A program made the position numbers and the translations under genes. Below the pieces are notes generated by a model. The model made no database searches. It was not told the origin of the DNA and saw only the letters and a list, made by a program, of their open reading frames with translations. A DNA stretch of 64,000 nucleotides from Pelagadaptatus aseana (GTDB lineage Bacteria > Pseudomonadota > Gammaproteobacteria > Pseudomonadales > Cellvibrionaceae), in NCBI GenBank assembly GCA_040365065.1, contig BAABNI010000007.1, positions 1 to 64,000 on the forward strand. The letters run 5' to 3'. This document shows positions 17,060 to 26,281 of this stretch, one piece after another (position 1 is the stretch's first letter; each line of letters begins with the position of its first letter).

Positions 17060-17873
17060 TGTCGCTGGCCACCCGGTAACGCTGCACCCAAAAATCCGCT
17101 GTAACAGACAACTCATTGAGTCCGAGTACAGCTTGCTGCCGGGCTTTTGCCGCCTGCCAGACAAAAGGCGTCATGGTTAATAACTGCTGGACCGACTCAT
17201 TGCTACTCAGCTCACAATTCATGGTAACCCGCTCTTGTTGTAATAATTCAAAACCCGAAGGTGCCGGTGGTTCTGTGTGAGCCTGAACCTTATCATAGAG
17301 GCGCTGTTTTAATTCACTGAGGTGATTATCCGCCGGAGCCACTCGCCAAAGCTCACCCGATTCACGCAAAACCCGACGAGCTTCAAGGTCACATCCCGGT
17401 GCAAACACCCGCAACAGAATATCCACAGAATCACTCTTCACCGGCAAGCGGAAACTACTGGCTACAACCCACTGACTGTCGGGCTGCGATCTGGCCGCCA
17501 GTTTGATGGCCTCCTTGGAAATATCCAGCCCGTGGGCCTGTATCATCTTGTCGCCAGCGTTCCGGCTCAACTGCTGCAGGTAATAGCCTTCACCACAGCC
17601 ACTGTCGAGCATACTGAGCTCCTGAGAAGGATGCTCTGCCAGCCAATGGCTGAGCAAATCCACCAGAGGCTGGTAAAACCCCTGCCGCAGAAAATCTCTT
17701 CTGGCCAGCATCATCTCTCGGGTATCACCGGGATCGCGACTGCCCTTTCGATTGGCCTGCATCAGATTAAAGTAACCCTGCCTGGCCTGATCGAAACGAT
17801 GATTGTTACTGCAGATCAACTGGCGTTGTTGTAACAGCAATGGCTCACTGCATACCGGACAAGCCCAAATCAT
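17052..17873 (-). CDS. rlmA: 23S rRNA (guanine-N1)-methyltransferase RlmA-like
   Basis: 273 residues. The N-terminal zinc site CPVC...C..NH and FD.A..GY.NLM are the RlmA (RrmA) signature. A Rossmann methyltransferase with LDSGCGEGYY follows. E. coli RlmA methylates G745 of 23S rRNA. ATG 17873; it overlaps tadA downstream. Confidence 0.93.
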   Translation of the reverse strand: MIWACPVCSEPLLLQQRQLICSNNHRFDQARQGYFNLMQANRKGSRDPGDTREMMLARRDFLRQGFYQPLVDLLSHWLAEHPSQELSMLDSGCGEGYYLQQLSRNAGDKMIQAHGLDISKEAIKLAARSQPDSQWVVASSFRLPVKSDSVDILLRVFAPGCDLEARRVLRESGELWRVAPADNHLSELKQRLYDKVQAHTEPPAPSGFELLQQERVTMNCELSSNESVQQLLTMTPFVWQAAKARQQAVLGLNELSVTADFWVQRYRVASDND

Positions 17874-17900
17874 AGGGAGTTGCCCCTATTCAACCGAATG

Positions 17901-18113
17901 TCACTCGCCGACATAGGCAAACCGCGGAACCTGCTGGCTATCGACAACCACCGTCTCGGTAAACATAGCCAAAGGTCTGGCCCACCAGCTGTAATCGCCA
18001 TAGAGGCATTGATAAATTACCAGCTCCTCTTCCGTTTCGCTGTGTCTGACCACATTAACCACCTGATATTCAGGGCCTTTGTAATGCCGGTAACGGCCCG
18101 GTTTTACTGACAT
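17901..18113 (-). CDS. DUF1653 small protein
   Basis: 70 residues: PGRYRHYKGPEYQVVNVVRHSET.EELVIYQ.LYGDYSWWARPL.MF is the DUF1653 pattern (Lys-Gly, Tyr-rich). No signal peptide or membrane segment. I chose ATG 18113 over the TTG at 18128. It lies 27 bp upstream of rlmA on the same strand. Function unknown. Confidence 0.85.
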   Translation of the reverse strand: MSVKPGRYRHYKGPEYQVVNVVRHSETEEELVIYQCLYGDYSWWARPLAMFTETVVVDSQQVPRFAYVGE

Positions 18114-18282
18114 AAACTGCTCACTCAAATCCTGCGTAAGGTAACTAACAGACTGCTATTTTGTCCGTATTTGCTCTGCGACAGTCTACCATTAACTCAT
18201 AGAATTTATTCCGAGAATTGATTGTGGCTGACCTTTTGGACAGGCCTGCTCAACAGATAAAAATCAACAAGTGGGAGACATC

Positions 18283-19080
18283 ATGACTGAAGCACTGAAT
18301 GACATTGTAATGAACCAGAGCGACGACACCGTGGCTCAAATGAATCCGGCCGGCCGCACCCCTGAAGAAGAACGCCTGCATCGCAAACAACGCCTGACCG
18401 CAGCTTTCCGACTGTTCGGAAAATTCGGTTTTGATGAAGGTGTCGCTGGCCACATCACCGTGCGCGACCCCATCAAAGAGGATTGCTTCTGGGTCAACCC
18501 CATGGGCGTTTCCTTTAAGCAGATGAAAATGTCCCAGCTGCTACTGGTGGACCACGATGGCAATGTTGTGGAAGGCAATGGTTTGCTCAACGGCGCCGCC
18601 TTTACCATTCACTCCCACGTTCACAAAGCACGCCCGGACATCATTGCCGCGGCCCATGCTCATTCGGTCTACGGTAAAGCCTGGTCTTCACTGGGCAGAA
18701 AGCTGGACCCTCTGACTCAGGATGCCTGCGCCTTCTACGAAGATCATGTGGTCTATGACGACTTTGGTGGTGTGGTACTGGAAATGAACGAAGGCGAGCG
18801 CATTGCCAATGCTCTGGGTGACAACAAAGCAGCCATTCTGCAAAACCATGGCTTAATTACCGTAGGCGAAACGGTGGAAGCCGCAGCCTGGTGGTATATC
18901 ACCATGGAGCGCAGCTGTCAGGCCCAACTGTTGGCAGAAGCCGCGGGCAATCCCATTGCTATTCGCCCGGAAGTTGCCAAGGTAACCTACGAAACCGTCG
19001 GCAACCCACTGGCCGGACAATTCCAATTCCAGCCACTGTACGATGTAATAGTGGCCGAAGCCCCGGACATGTTTGAGTAA
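18283..19080 (+). CDS. Class II aldolase/adducin-family protein
   Basis: 265 residues. The zinc-binding histidines are visible in HSHVHKARPD, AAHAHS and QNHGLITVG, and the domain spans most of the chain. GGGAG lies 6 nt before ATG 18283, which decides this start over a GTG at 18271. Relatives include fuculose-phosphate aldolase and eukaryotic adducin head-like proteins. The substrate cannot be told. A terminator follows at 19102. Confidence 0.88.
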   Translation: MTEALNDIVMNQSDDTVAQMNPAGRTPEEERLHRKQRLTAAFRLFGKFGFDEGVAGHITVRDPIKEDCFWVNPMGVSFKQMKMSQLLLVDHDGNVVEGNGLLNGAAFTIHSHVHKARPDIIAAAHAHSVYGKAWSSLGRKLDPLTQDACAFYEDHVVYDDFGGVVLEMNEGERIANALGDNKAAILQNHGLITVGETVEAAAWWYITMERSCQAQLLAEAAGNPIAIRPEVAKVTYETVGNPLAGQFQFQPLYDVIVAEAPDMFE

Positions 19081-19101
19081 CACCGGCAGAAACCAATGCA
19101 G

Positions 19102-19127
19102 AGCCCGCTTTGATAGCGGGCTTTTTT
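19102..19127 (+). terminator. Terminator after class II aldolase gene
   Basis: An 8-bp stem AGCCCGCT/AGCGGGCT with a 5-nt loop, followed by six T, 21 bp after the stop codon. Confidence 0.9.
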
Positions 19128-19295
19128 ATACCACCGCTGTTATCGCCTTGCGAGTCGATCCGCAACAGTCATCCAGACAGGCTCCAGCCCAATTAACCAA
19201 TAGGGCAGTCATTTTGACCATTTGGGTTTGGACAAAAGAGCATTTAATCGGCACAATCCGGGCCGTTTAAACAAAACGTATTTTGAGGTTACTTC

Positions 19296-19616
19296 ATGCC
19301 ATTGATTAATTACATTGATGCCCAAGGCAACAAATTTGAAGCCGATGTCGCCGTAGGCGAAAACATTATGCAGGGTGCCGTAGACAACATGATCGATGGC
19401 ATTCTTGGAGAATGTGGCGGCGCTTGTGCCTGCGCCACCTGCCATTGCTATATTGATGATGCCTTTATCAGCAAGGTGCCAGAAGCCGATGCCGCAGAAA
19501 AAGATCTGTTAACGGCTGTGGTAGACCCGAAAGAAAACAGCCGCCTGAGCTGCCAGATTGAAGTCACTGCTGACATGGAAGGCTTTACCGTACATCTTCC
19601 CGAAAGCCAGTACTGA
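19296..19616 (+). CDS. Adrenodoxin-type [2Fe-2S] ferredoxin
   Basis: 106 residues. Cluster ligands follow the C-x5-C-x2-C...C pattern: ECGGACACATC, then the fourth Cys in RLSCQIEV. This is the vertebrate adrenodoxin/bacterial putidaredoxin class, which passes electrons to cytochrome P450s or Rieske oxygenases. No P450 or ferredoxin reductase is encoded nearby, so its partner is elsewhere. A GAGG ribosome-binding tract precedes ATG 19296. Confidence 0.93.
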   Translation: MPLINYIDAQGNKFEADVAVGENIMQGAVDNMIDGILGECGGACACATCHCYIDDAFISKVPEADAAEKDLLTAVVDPKENSRLSCQIEVTADMEGFTVHLPESQY

Positions 19617-19643
19617 GCCTGCCAGCACAGTAATTTCTGTCGG

Positions 19644-19711
19644 GCCCGCTTTTATAATCGACATTTTTGTTGTACAAACTAAAGGCAGTTTGGATTTAAC
19701 TAAAAGCGGGC
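19644..19711. other. Long-range inverted repeat upstream of the SBP gene
   Basis: GCCCGCTTTTA at 19644-19654 and its exact complement at 19701-19711 frame a 46-nt loop. The left arm overlaps a perfect TATAAT (19653-19658), and the right arm ends 9 bp before the next ATG. It could occlude the start or be a regulator site. Confidence 0.4.
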
Positions 19712-19720
19712 TCACGCCAT

Positions 19721-20482
19721 ATGATCAAAACCCTCTGGTTTGCAGTGTTTTATGCTGTTATCGGTTTATCACAGAAAACCGTAGCCAGTGCGCCCGATCC
19801 CTTTGTCATCTACACCTACCACGATAAACCCCCCTATTACTCAAGAACCCCTGTAACCAGCGGATCCGCCTCGGAATATACTGTTGAAGGGCTGTATCCG
19901 GATTTTATTGGGCGCCTGTCCGAGCTGCTGCAACGCCCGATTGAGATACAGTATTTACCCCGCCGGAGGCTGGAACAAAGGCTCAAAGCCCATATTCTCG
20001 ATGGCGCCGTGATCGGTGTTAACCCGGTATGGTTTAAAGATAAAGACAGAAAGACTTTTCTTTGGACAGAGGCCTTTATGCAGGATAGGGATGTTGTGGC
20101 GGTTCGTCATGACGACGATTTAAGCTATAACCACCCCAATGATCTGATAGCAAGAACAGTTACCGTACCCCGTGGCTACTACCTCTGGGGTGTCAGTGAA
20201 AACATAAAAAGCAAAAAGCAGAGAGCCATCCTGACATCATCAGAGTTGCAGAGCCTGAAGCTGATTGCCACCAAACGGGCCGACGCGACCATCATCAGTG
20301 AAAAAACCCTGCAACACATGATCGAAACCACATTTAGACCGGGGATGTTCAAAGTCCTGCCGGTTGCCCACGACAGTTTTGATCGCCACTTCCTGTTTCC
20401 CAAACAGTACAGGGACGATTACGAGCTATTCAATAGTGCTATCCAGAAGCTTATTAACAGCCCGCCTGAGCCAACAAACTAA
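19721..20482 (+). CDS. Periplasmic solute-binding protein-like (SBP_bac_3)
   Basis: 253 residues. The first ~23 residues are a signal peptide ending near VASA. The rest shows the SBP_bac_3 pattern (DPFVIYTYHDKPPYY, GLYPDFIGRLSELL, TEAFMQDRDVVAV). No ABC permease or ATPase gene is adjacent, so it may feed a distant system or act as a stand-alone sensor/binding protein. It is convergent with the lysophospholipid acyltransferase gene (6 bp between stops). Confidence 0.8.
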   Translation: MIKTLWFAVFYAVIGLSQKTVASAPDPFVIYTYHDKPPYYSRTPVTSGSASEYTVEGLYPDFIGRLSELLQRPIEIQYLPRRRLEQRLKAHILDGAVIGVNPVWFKDKDRKTFLWTEAFMQDRDVVAVRHDDDLSYNHPNDLIARTVTVPRGYYLWGVSENIKSKKQRAILTSSELQSLKLIATKRADATIISEKTLQHMIETTFRPGMFKVLPVAHDSFDRHFLFPKQYRDDYELFNSAIQKLINSPPEPTN

Positions 20483-20488
20483 TCGCGA

Positions 20489-21385
20489 TTAGAGGTTGCG
20501 ATAATGCTTCTCTGGGTTTTTCTTGAAGCGCTTGTAGCTCCACTGATATTGCTCGGTGCCATCGGCATCGATTTTCTTTTCAAAACTCTGATTCATGGCA
20601 TCAGTGGAAGCCTGCAAATCGTCATCAAAGATGCCCGCTTCAGGCTCTGAAAAGCGAATTTCAAAACCGCTTTCAATCCGTTTGACATGGGTGACCAAAA
20701 CCACCCCCTCAGGGTTTTTCTTGATCAGATAGTGAACAAACTTTGTAGTAATTGCCGGGATACCAAAAAAAGAACTCCAGACACCGGATTTTTCTGACAC
20801 CTGCTGATCAGGAAGGATGATGCAAGTCTGCCCCTGACGGTAGGCTTTCATAAAATCGATCACCCCTTTGCGACCAGCCGCCAGCAGTTTAAAACCGGAC
20901 AGCTCCCTGGACTCACGCATGCGCTGATCCAACAGTGGCATCTTCGCCGATTTGTACATTGCCACACCCACACCAATACGCCTCGGTATATAACTGGCAA
21001 ACAGCTCCCAGTTGCCATAATGAGGCATCAACAGCAACACACCCTTGCCTTTATCAAGGCCGGCAAACAGCAGCTCTTCATTGATAACATTGGTGATCAA
21101 CTTATCGTTGGCCTGCAATTGGCGCTCGGATGCCGCCCAGGCAATACCAGCTTCGGCGGCAGTACAACCGGCATGAAACAGAGCGCCCCTGACGATTTTC
21201 TCGCGCTCCACTTCTGGCAAACTGGGATAACAAAGTTCAATATTTTTGCGCGTAACTTTATAGGTTTGACTGTTGGTTACTCTGAGCAGCCAGCCAATGA
21301 AAGCACCAAAGCGACGCGCACCACCAAGGGTCAGAAAACTAAGGAGCCACAATACGGACAGTACAATACGTGATTTGATATCCAT
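20489..21385 (-). CDS. Lipid A/lysophospholipid acyltransferase family protein
   Basis: 298 residues. N-terminal membrane anchor (about 6-28) and the HYGNWE motif near 125, the H-x4-E catalytic dyad of the LpxL/LpxM (HtrB) family. It would transfer an acyl chain at the inner face of the inner membrane, to Kdo-lipid A or another lipid such as an aminolipid. I chose ATG 21385 (MDIKSRIV) rather than one 33 bp upstream. It is shorter in the C-terminus than some LpxL proteins, so the acceptor is uncertain. Confidence 0.88.
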   Translation of the reverse strand: MDIKSRIVLSVLWLLSFLTLGGARRFGAFIGWLLRVTNSQTYKVTRKNIELCYPSLPEVEREKIVRGALFHAGCTAAEAGIAWAASERQLQANDKLITNVINEELLFAGLDKGKGVLLLMPHYGNWELFASYIPRRIGVGVAMYKSAKMPLLDQRMRESRELSGFKLLAAGRKGVIDFMKAYRQGQTCIILPDQQVSEKSGVWSSFFGIPAITTKFVHYLIKKNPEGVVLVTHVKRIESGFEIRFSEPEAGIFDDDLQASTDAMNQSFEKKIDADGTEQYQWSYKRFKKNPEKHYRNL

Positions 21386-21498
21386 CTCTATAAAATTTCC
21401 GCAATTAAACCAGACCAAATACGGCCAGAAGATTGGCGCACATTGTACTCAAACAAGGTCATGCAGGCGAAGACTATCAATCCAGAAAACTGTATTAC

Positions 21499-22188
21499 TC
21501 AGTCAATAGCAAAAGTGGCGGTGACCGAAGCACTGATTTTATGTTTGCCCACATTGATTTCAGGCGCTGACTCGAGCTTGGCATCCATCGCCATGGCTCT
21601 CTGCCCCATCAACATCGGTGGTTGTTGCCAGTTGGTATTGATCTGAAGATTAATCACTTCACCGAGTTGCTCATCGAGCGCCATAACCGAAGCCTGTGCC
21701 CTTGCCCGGGCCTTTTCAGTGGCCTTGGCAATTGCCTGCAGCTCAAGACTCTCCCGCTGACTGAATTTATAACGGGTTTGATCAAGGTTGTTGGCTCCCG
21801 AATCGGGCAAGCCACTGTAAAGCTCACCCAGGCGGTCCATATCCCTCAGGGTTACTGTGAACGGGGCACTGGCCTGATACCCGGTAATTTCACGTGGTTT
21901 ATTGCGCGGATAGTGCCAGGTTGGATGAACCCGGACACTGGCGGCATTGAGATCATCGTTGGCGACATCAAGACTTCGAACGAACTGAATAACCCGCTCC
22001 AACTGCTTCTGGGCTTGCCGGGTTGCCTCCTTGGCCGTCTTGGCCTCCACAGACACCCTGCCGGAAACCACCGCAATATCCGGTACCGCCATAACTTCAC
22101 CATTGGCACTACTGGTAACTTGGCGCTCATCGGCGTGGACATGGGTAACAACAAATAAAGAAACAACAACACACAAAAGATATTTCAT
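21499..22188 (-). CDS. SIMPL-domain (DUF541) periplasmic protein
   Basis: 229 residues with a clear signal peptide (MKYLLCVVVSLFVVTHVHA). The mature part has the SIMPL/DUF541 features: VTSSANGEVMAVPDIAVVSGRVS at its start, Lys/Gln-rich helices and a final ISASVTATFAID strand. AAAGG lies 8 nt before ATG 22188, which settles this start over more distal ones. Role in the envelope is unclear; some relatives bind outer-membrane partners or respond to oxidative stress. Confidence 0.88.
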   Translation of the reverse strand: MKYLLCVVVSLFVVTHVHADERQVTSSANGEVMAVPDIAVVSGRVSVEAKTAKEATRQAQKQLERVIQFVRSLDVANDDLNAASVRVHPTWHYPRNKPREITGYQASAPFTVTLRDMDRLGELYSGLPDSGANNLDQTRYKFSQRESLELQAIAKATEKARARAQASVMALDEQLGEVINLQINTNWQQPPMLMGQRAMAMDAKLESAPEINVGKHKISASVTATFAID

Positions 22189-22243
22189 AGAAAACCCTTT
22201 CCTTTTGATCAACATGACAGCCCTGAGACCCATCGCAGCAGAT

Positions 22244-22762
22244 TTAATTCCCTGACTCGCTTTTTTCTGTATTGGCATCAGACTGGGTTGATTCATCGCT
22301 AAACAGAGGATCAGGCAGGCTTCCCAATTTATGATCGGGTGTCTCAACCATAATGGGCAGCCGAAACAGATAAGTAGTGACACCGGCCCCGATCAACATC
22401 ATAGCCAGAGCCACGTACCACTTGCCAATAATCAACGAAGAGGAAATCATACTGATCCACAACAGGGCGACCACGCGATTGCGTACTTTGCGCGGTATGC
22501 CCTCACCACTCTCCCACGCCTGCACAATCAGACCCAGTTTGGGGTGATTCCAGAGCCAGAGATGAAAGCGTTTACTGGAACGGGCAAAGCACCAAGCTGC
22601 CAGCAAGATAAACGGGGTAGTAGGCAGAATTGGCAAAAAAATACCGATCACGCCCAACACAATCGACGTCCAGCCAACCGTTATCAGTAACAACTTTTTC
22701 AAAGTCCATGGATGATTGTCCATGAGCGGCTTCACCTCACCAATACCTTGCGATGCATTCAT
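22244..22762 (-). CDS. YbaN/DUF454 inner-membrane protein
   Basis: 172 residues. The DUF454 core, VGW.SIVLGVIGIFLPILPTTPF.LLAAWCFARSS.RFH.WL..HP..G, is plain, with two to three membrane segments at about 27-58 and 95-127. AGGTGA before ATG 22762 decides the start. The acidic, Ser-rich C-terminal tail is an extension. Function unknown. Confidence 0.9.
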   Translation of the reverse strand: MNASQGIGEVKPLMDNHPWTLKKLLLITVGWTSIVLGVIGIFLPILPTTPFILLAAWCFARSSKRFHLWLWNHPKLGLIVQAWESGEGIPRKVRNRVVALLWISMISSSLIIGKWYVALAMMLIGAGVTTYLFRLPIMVETPDHKLGSLPDPLFSDESTQSDANTEKSESGN

Positions 22763-22867
22763 AATTGTCACCTGAAATACGGATTATTACAGGCTATCGG
22801 CCAAAATGAGGTTGCCTGCAGCCGGATCAATGGGCTGTGCTTATAAACCCCGGGTTTGACCAACCGA

Positions 22868-23350
22868 TCAGTGCTGATGACCACCTACACCGTGGGCGTG
22901 ACCATGATCCAGTTCTTCCGCTGTAGCATCGCGTACCTCAACTACCTCGATATTAAACACCAAAGTTTTACCCGCCAGCGGGTGATTGGCGTCGATGTCG
23001 ACATTCTTAAGACCCACCTTAACCACCATCGCATCCTGCGGACCATGCTCAGTGTTGACTTCGACAATCATCCCCGGAGCCAGCTTGCCCTTGGTCAACA
23101 AGTGCTTTTTAGGCACCCGCTGTATGGCGCCTTCCTTGCGCTGACCATAAGCTTTTTCCGGCGCCAGAGTCACTTCTACCAAATCACCGGCTGATTTTCC
23201 GGCCACGGCCTCTTCCAGACCCGGCAACATGGAACCATGGCCGTGCAGGTAGAGAACCGGAGTCGAATCTTTTGAGTTCTCAAAGATCTCGCCACCGGGC
23301 TCATTCAGGGTGTAGTGGAACGACACCACCTTGTCTTTTTCAATGTTCAT
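22868..23350 (-). CDS. slyD: SlyD-like FKBP peptidyl-prolyl isomerase
   Basis: 160 residues. FKBP domain (FHYTLNEPGGEIFENS, PVLYLHGHGSMLPGLEEA) with the inserted-in-flap chaperone domain (AYGQRKEGAIQRVPKKHL...), and a short His-rich tail (HGHAHGVGGHQH) that can bind nickel. E. coli SlyD (196 residues) has a longer metal-binding tail. GAGGA precedes ATG 23350. Only 4 bp separate it from yigZ upstream, so they form an operon. Confidence 0.9.
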   Translation of the reverse strand: MNIEKDKVVSFHYTLNEPGGEIFENSKDSTPVLYLHGHGSMLPGLEEAVAGKSAGDLVEVTLAPEKAYGQRKEGAIQRVPKKHLLTKGKLAPGMIVEVNTEHGPQDAMVVKVGLKNVDIDANHPLAGKTLVFNIEVVEVRDATAEELDHGHAHGVGGHQH

Positions 23351-23354
23351 GATG

Positions 23355-23990
23355 TTAATTATCCTCATTCAGAAAACGGGCTTTTTTGCCCGCCAGAAAC
23401 GCTTGCAGTTCAGGTAACTGAGCATGTGGCAATGCCAGCGTTAGAATTACCTGTTCGTGATATTCGTGCTCTGTCACATCACCTTTGTGCCCTGACAACC
23501 AATGGCGCAGCGACTGCTCCAACGCAAAGTCGATGGCTACGCGACAGGTTATTCTGGGCTCAAACAGTGTTTTGGGTAGTGCCTCCATGGCCATTTGTGC
23601 CGCCTGACTGTAGGCCCTGACCAAACCGCCGGCTCCCAGTTTGATTCCACCAAAATAACGAATCACCACCAACATCACGTTGCCAACCCCCTTGTGCTCA
23701 AGCACGTTCAGGATCGGCTTACCCGCTGTACCCGATGGTTCGCCGTCATCAGAGCTGGCCACGGTGGATGGTGACAGAGGTGGTCCCACCAGATAGGCCC
23801 AGCAATGATGCCGGGCATCGGGATAATCGATACGGGCTTGCTCCAGTAGATCCATCGCCTCCTCTCGGCTACAAGCCTCTGCTACCCGGGCAATAAAGCG
23901 GCTTTTCTTGATTTCGTATTCAACCTCTACGGCTTGTGCCGGGGTGAAATAAGACACGGGGGCAGACACAGACAGACTCGGTGGGATCAA
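23355..23990 (-). CDS. yigZ: YigZ/IMPACT-family protein
   Basis: The UPF0029/IMPACT signature is clear: PDARHHCWAYLVG, SSDDGEPSGTAGKPIL, VVIRYFGGIKLGAGGLVRAY. The family binds nucleic acid or ribosomal factors, but its role in bacteria is uncertain. The start is not decided. The open frame extends up to a TTG at 24068, but similarity to E. coli YigZ begins near AVEVEYEIKKSRF, so I place the start at a TTG at 23990 (211 residues). It is translated just upstream of slyD. Confidence 0.85.
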   Translation of the reverse strand: MIPPSLSVSAPVSYFTPAQAVEVEYEIKKSRFIARVAEACSREEAMDLLEQARIDYPDARHHCWAYLVGPPLSPSTVASSDDGEPSGTAGKPILNVLEHKGVGNVMLVVIRYFGGIKLGAGGLVRAYSQAAQMAMEALPKTLFEPRITCRVAIDFALEQSLRHWLSGHKGDVTEHEYHEQVILTLALPHAQLPELQAFLAGKKARFLNEDN

Positions 23991-24180
23991 TTCAACAGGA
24001 GCCGCATCATACCATTGAGTACCGGCGTTTTCCGATCTACGGTTAAAAACAATTGCCACCAAGAACAATCATCTCTAAAAACTACGGTCTCTAAATTCAA
24101 TCACCACTGAACTTTAAACCTATAGCCGGAGGGCAGAATCCGTTAGAATTCCGGTTTTTGTTGCAGCAAGGCGAAACACC

Positions 24181-25182
24181 ATGGCGATTCAATGGTACCC
24201 GGGGCACATGCACAAGGCCCAAAAACAGATCAAGGAAGTTCTGCCACAGGTGGATCTGTTGATCGAAGTCCTTGATGCCCGCATTCCCTTCAGCAGTGAA
24301 AATCCAGCGATTGCGACCCTTCGAGGTGACAAGCCCTGCATCAAAGTACTCAGTAAGACCGATCTGGCCGACCCGGAAATGACACGCCAGTGGCAGGAGT
24401 ATCTGGAGCAGCAAAAAAACGTCAAAACCCTGGGCATCACCACCGAGGAGCCTGGCAAGATGAAGGGCCTGATCGATCTGTGCCGCAAAATGCTGCCGGA
24501 AAAAGATCAGGGCTACAGCACCATCCACACCATGATCGTGGGCATCCCCAACGTCGGCAAATCCACCCTGATCAATACATTGGCCGGTAAAACCATTGCC
24601 AAAACCGGCAACGAACCTGCCGTCACCAAGGGCCAGCAACGAATCAATCTGGGTAATGGCATCATGCTTCTAGATACCCCGGGAATTCTCTGGCCCAAAG
24701 TAGAAAATGACAAGAGCAGCTACCGTCTCGCCGCCAGTGGCGCGATCAAAGACACCGCCATGGAATACGATGACGTTGCCTTCTTTCTCGCTGACTTCCT
24801 GTTGCAATACTACCCCGAGCTTCTCAAACAACGCTTTGAGCTATCCGAACTGCCAGCAACCGAGCTCGAATTTCTGGAGCTGGCCGCCGCCCGAAGAGGC
24901 TGTCTGCGCCCCGGTGGTCGCACCGATCTGCACAAGATTTCGGAAATCCTGATCAATGAATTGCGCTCCGGCACTTTGGGAAGAATCACCCTAGAAACAC
25001 CAGAGATGGCCATCGAAGAAGTGCGTCAGGTTGAGGCAGAAAAGGCTCGCAAAGCCGAAGAAGACCGTGCGCGCAAGGAGGCTTTCAAACAACGCCAGCG
25101 CGGTGGCCACGCCGAACAGGGCGAACAGCCATTGAAAAAATCCGGAAACCGATCCAAAAACCGCAATCGTAAAAGACGTTAA
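24181..25182 (+). CDS. ylqF: Ribosome-assembly GTPase YlqF/RbgA-like
   Basis: 333 residues, circularly permuted GTPase. The order is G4 first (SKTDLAD, about 58-64), then G1 (GIPNVGKSTLIN, about 120-131), G2, and G3 (LLDTPGILWP, about 161). This order and the N-terminal MAIQWYPGHMHKA are diagnostic for the YlqF/RbgA family, which acts in late 50S assembly. The Arg/Lys-rich C-terminus could bind RNA. Start ATG 24181 has AAGG. It is 2 bp upstream of the next gene. Confidence 0.93.
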   Translation: MAIQWYPGHMHKAQKQIKEVLPQVDLLIEVLDARIPFSSENPAIATLRGDKPCIKVLSKTDLADPEMTRQWQEYLEQQKNVKTLGITTEEPGKMKGLIDLCRKMLPEKDQGYSTIHTMIVGIPNVGKSTLINTLAGKTIAKTGNEPAVTKGQQRINLGNGIMLLDTPGILWPKVENDKSSYRLAASGAIKDTAMEYDDVAFFLADFLLQYYPELLKQRFELSELPATELEFLELAAARRGCLRPGGRTDLHKISEILINELRSGTLGRITLETPEMAIEEVRQVEAEKARKAEEDRARKEAFKQRQRGGHAEQGEQPLKKSGNRSKNRNRKRR

Positions 25183-25184
25183 TC

Positions 25185-25889
25185 ATGACCAAACGCTTAA
25201 TCTCTCTCAGCCTTTTTACACTTGTCTGCCTGCTGGCCTATTTCCTGTTAAAACCAGACCCCAATCAGCAGGTGATGCGATTCAGCCTGCCTTGGGAAAT
25301 CACCGTCAATGACGACGGAACCAGCGAGGTATTTGGTCTGACTCTGGAACAAACCAATCTGGCACAGGCCATAGCGCATCTGGGCATGGATTATAAACTG
25401 GCCATCATCGCCAATCAGGACAATTATGCCGCCCTCGAAGCCTATTACAGCCATTTTTCCAGTGGCCCGATCCGTGGCAAACTGATTCTGGTAGTTGATG
25501 CCCCCCAACAGGCACTGGCGGATATTCAGGACAACCCGGCAGCCTCCAAGTATATGGCCTCGGGTGCCCGTCAATTTTTGCTCAACCCCGACGACAAACA
25601 ACGAGCGGAGCAATGGCCAATCAAAAGTCTGAGTTTTATTCCCGCGGTCAACCTCGAACAGGACTTGATCGAACAGCGCTTTGGCAAGCCGCAGTCAATC
25701 ATTGCTGAAACTGAAACCACCCGTCACCTGCTCTACCCGAAACTGGGGCTGGATGCAGTGATCAGTGATGAGGCAAAGGAACAGCTGCTCTATGTGGCCC
25801 CCAGATCTTTCAGCAGTCTGGAACAACCCCTGCAAACACTCGACAGCGACAATAAGTCAGGGAATGAAATTTCAAACGGTGGCCTTTGA
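25185..25889 (+). CDS. Conserved membrane-anchored protein of unknown function
   Basis: 234 residues. N-terminal membrane segment or uncleaved signal at about 5-22 (RLISLSLFTLVCLLAYFLL), then a soluble region with LEQTNLAQAIAHLGMDYKLAI and VNLEQDLIEQRFGKPQSI. It starts 2 bp after ylqF and is probably co-transcribed. I recognise no domain. Confidence 0.75.
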   Translation: MTKRLISLSLFTLVCLLAYFLLKPDPNQQVMRFSLPWEITVNDDGTSEVFGLTLEQTNLAQAIAHLGMDYKLAIIANQDNYAALEAYYSHFSSGPIRGKLILVVDAPQQALADIQDNPAASKYMASGARQFLLNPDDKQRAEQWPIKSLSFIPAVNLEQDLIEQRFGKPQSIIAETETTRHLLYPKLGLDAVISDEAKEQLLYVAPRSFSSLEQPLQTLDSDNKSGNEISNGGL

Positions 25890-25966
25890 TTCATATCAAC
25901 ACAGCACATCGCTCCCAACCTAAAATAAAGACAACAAAGAAATTATTGACCCATCAGGAGATAACC

Positions 25967-26212
25967 ATGGCTGTTGAACATCACGATCTGGCACACGAAT
26001 TCCCAGAACTGAAAGAGCAAATTCACACTCTGAAAACCACGAACAACCACTTCCGCCGCCTGTTCGACGAGTACCATGAATTGACTATCGAAGTAGAAAA
26101 AATGGAAAACGAAGTGGTACCTGCCACTACGGCTCGTGAAGAAGAAGCCAAGAAGCAACGGCTGCACCTTAAAGATGAACTCTATAAGATGCTGACCGCG
26201 CAGCCAGCCTAA
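25967..26212 (+). CDS. YdcH-like DUF465 protein
   Basis: 81 residues, largely helical: LAHEFPELKEQIHTLKTTNNHF..LFDEYHEL, then a coiled-coil rich in Glu and Lys, as in DUF465/YdcH. CAGGAG lies 7 nt before ATG 25967, which decides the start over one 81 bp upstream. A bidirectional terminator follows. Confidence 0.88.
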   Translation: MAVEHHDLAHEFPELKEQIHTLKTTNNHFRRLFDEYHELTIEVEKMENEVVPATTAREEEAKKQRLHLKDELYKMLTAQPA

Positions 26213-26224
26213 GCGGCACGTTTC

Positions 26225-26268
26225 TCAGGCAAAAAAAATCCCGGATATCCGGGATTTTTTTTGCCTGA
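26225..26268. terminator. 44-bp perfect palindrome, bidirectional terminator
   Basis: A fully symmetric inverted repeat centred at 26246/26247. The core AATCCCGGAT/ATCCGGGATT is flanked by A8 and T8 tracts and by TCAGGC/GCCTGA ends. It lies between convergent ydcH-like and alcohol dehydrogenase genes. Confidence 0.92.
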
Positions 26269-26281
26269 AGGAAAATGCCAA

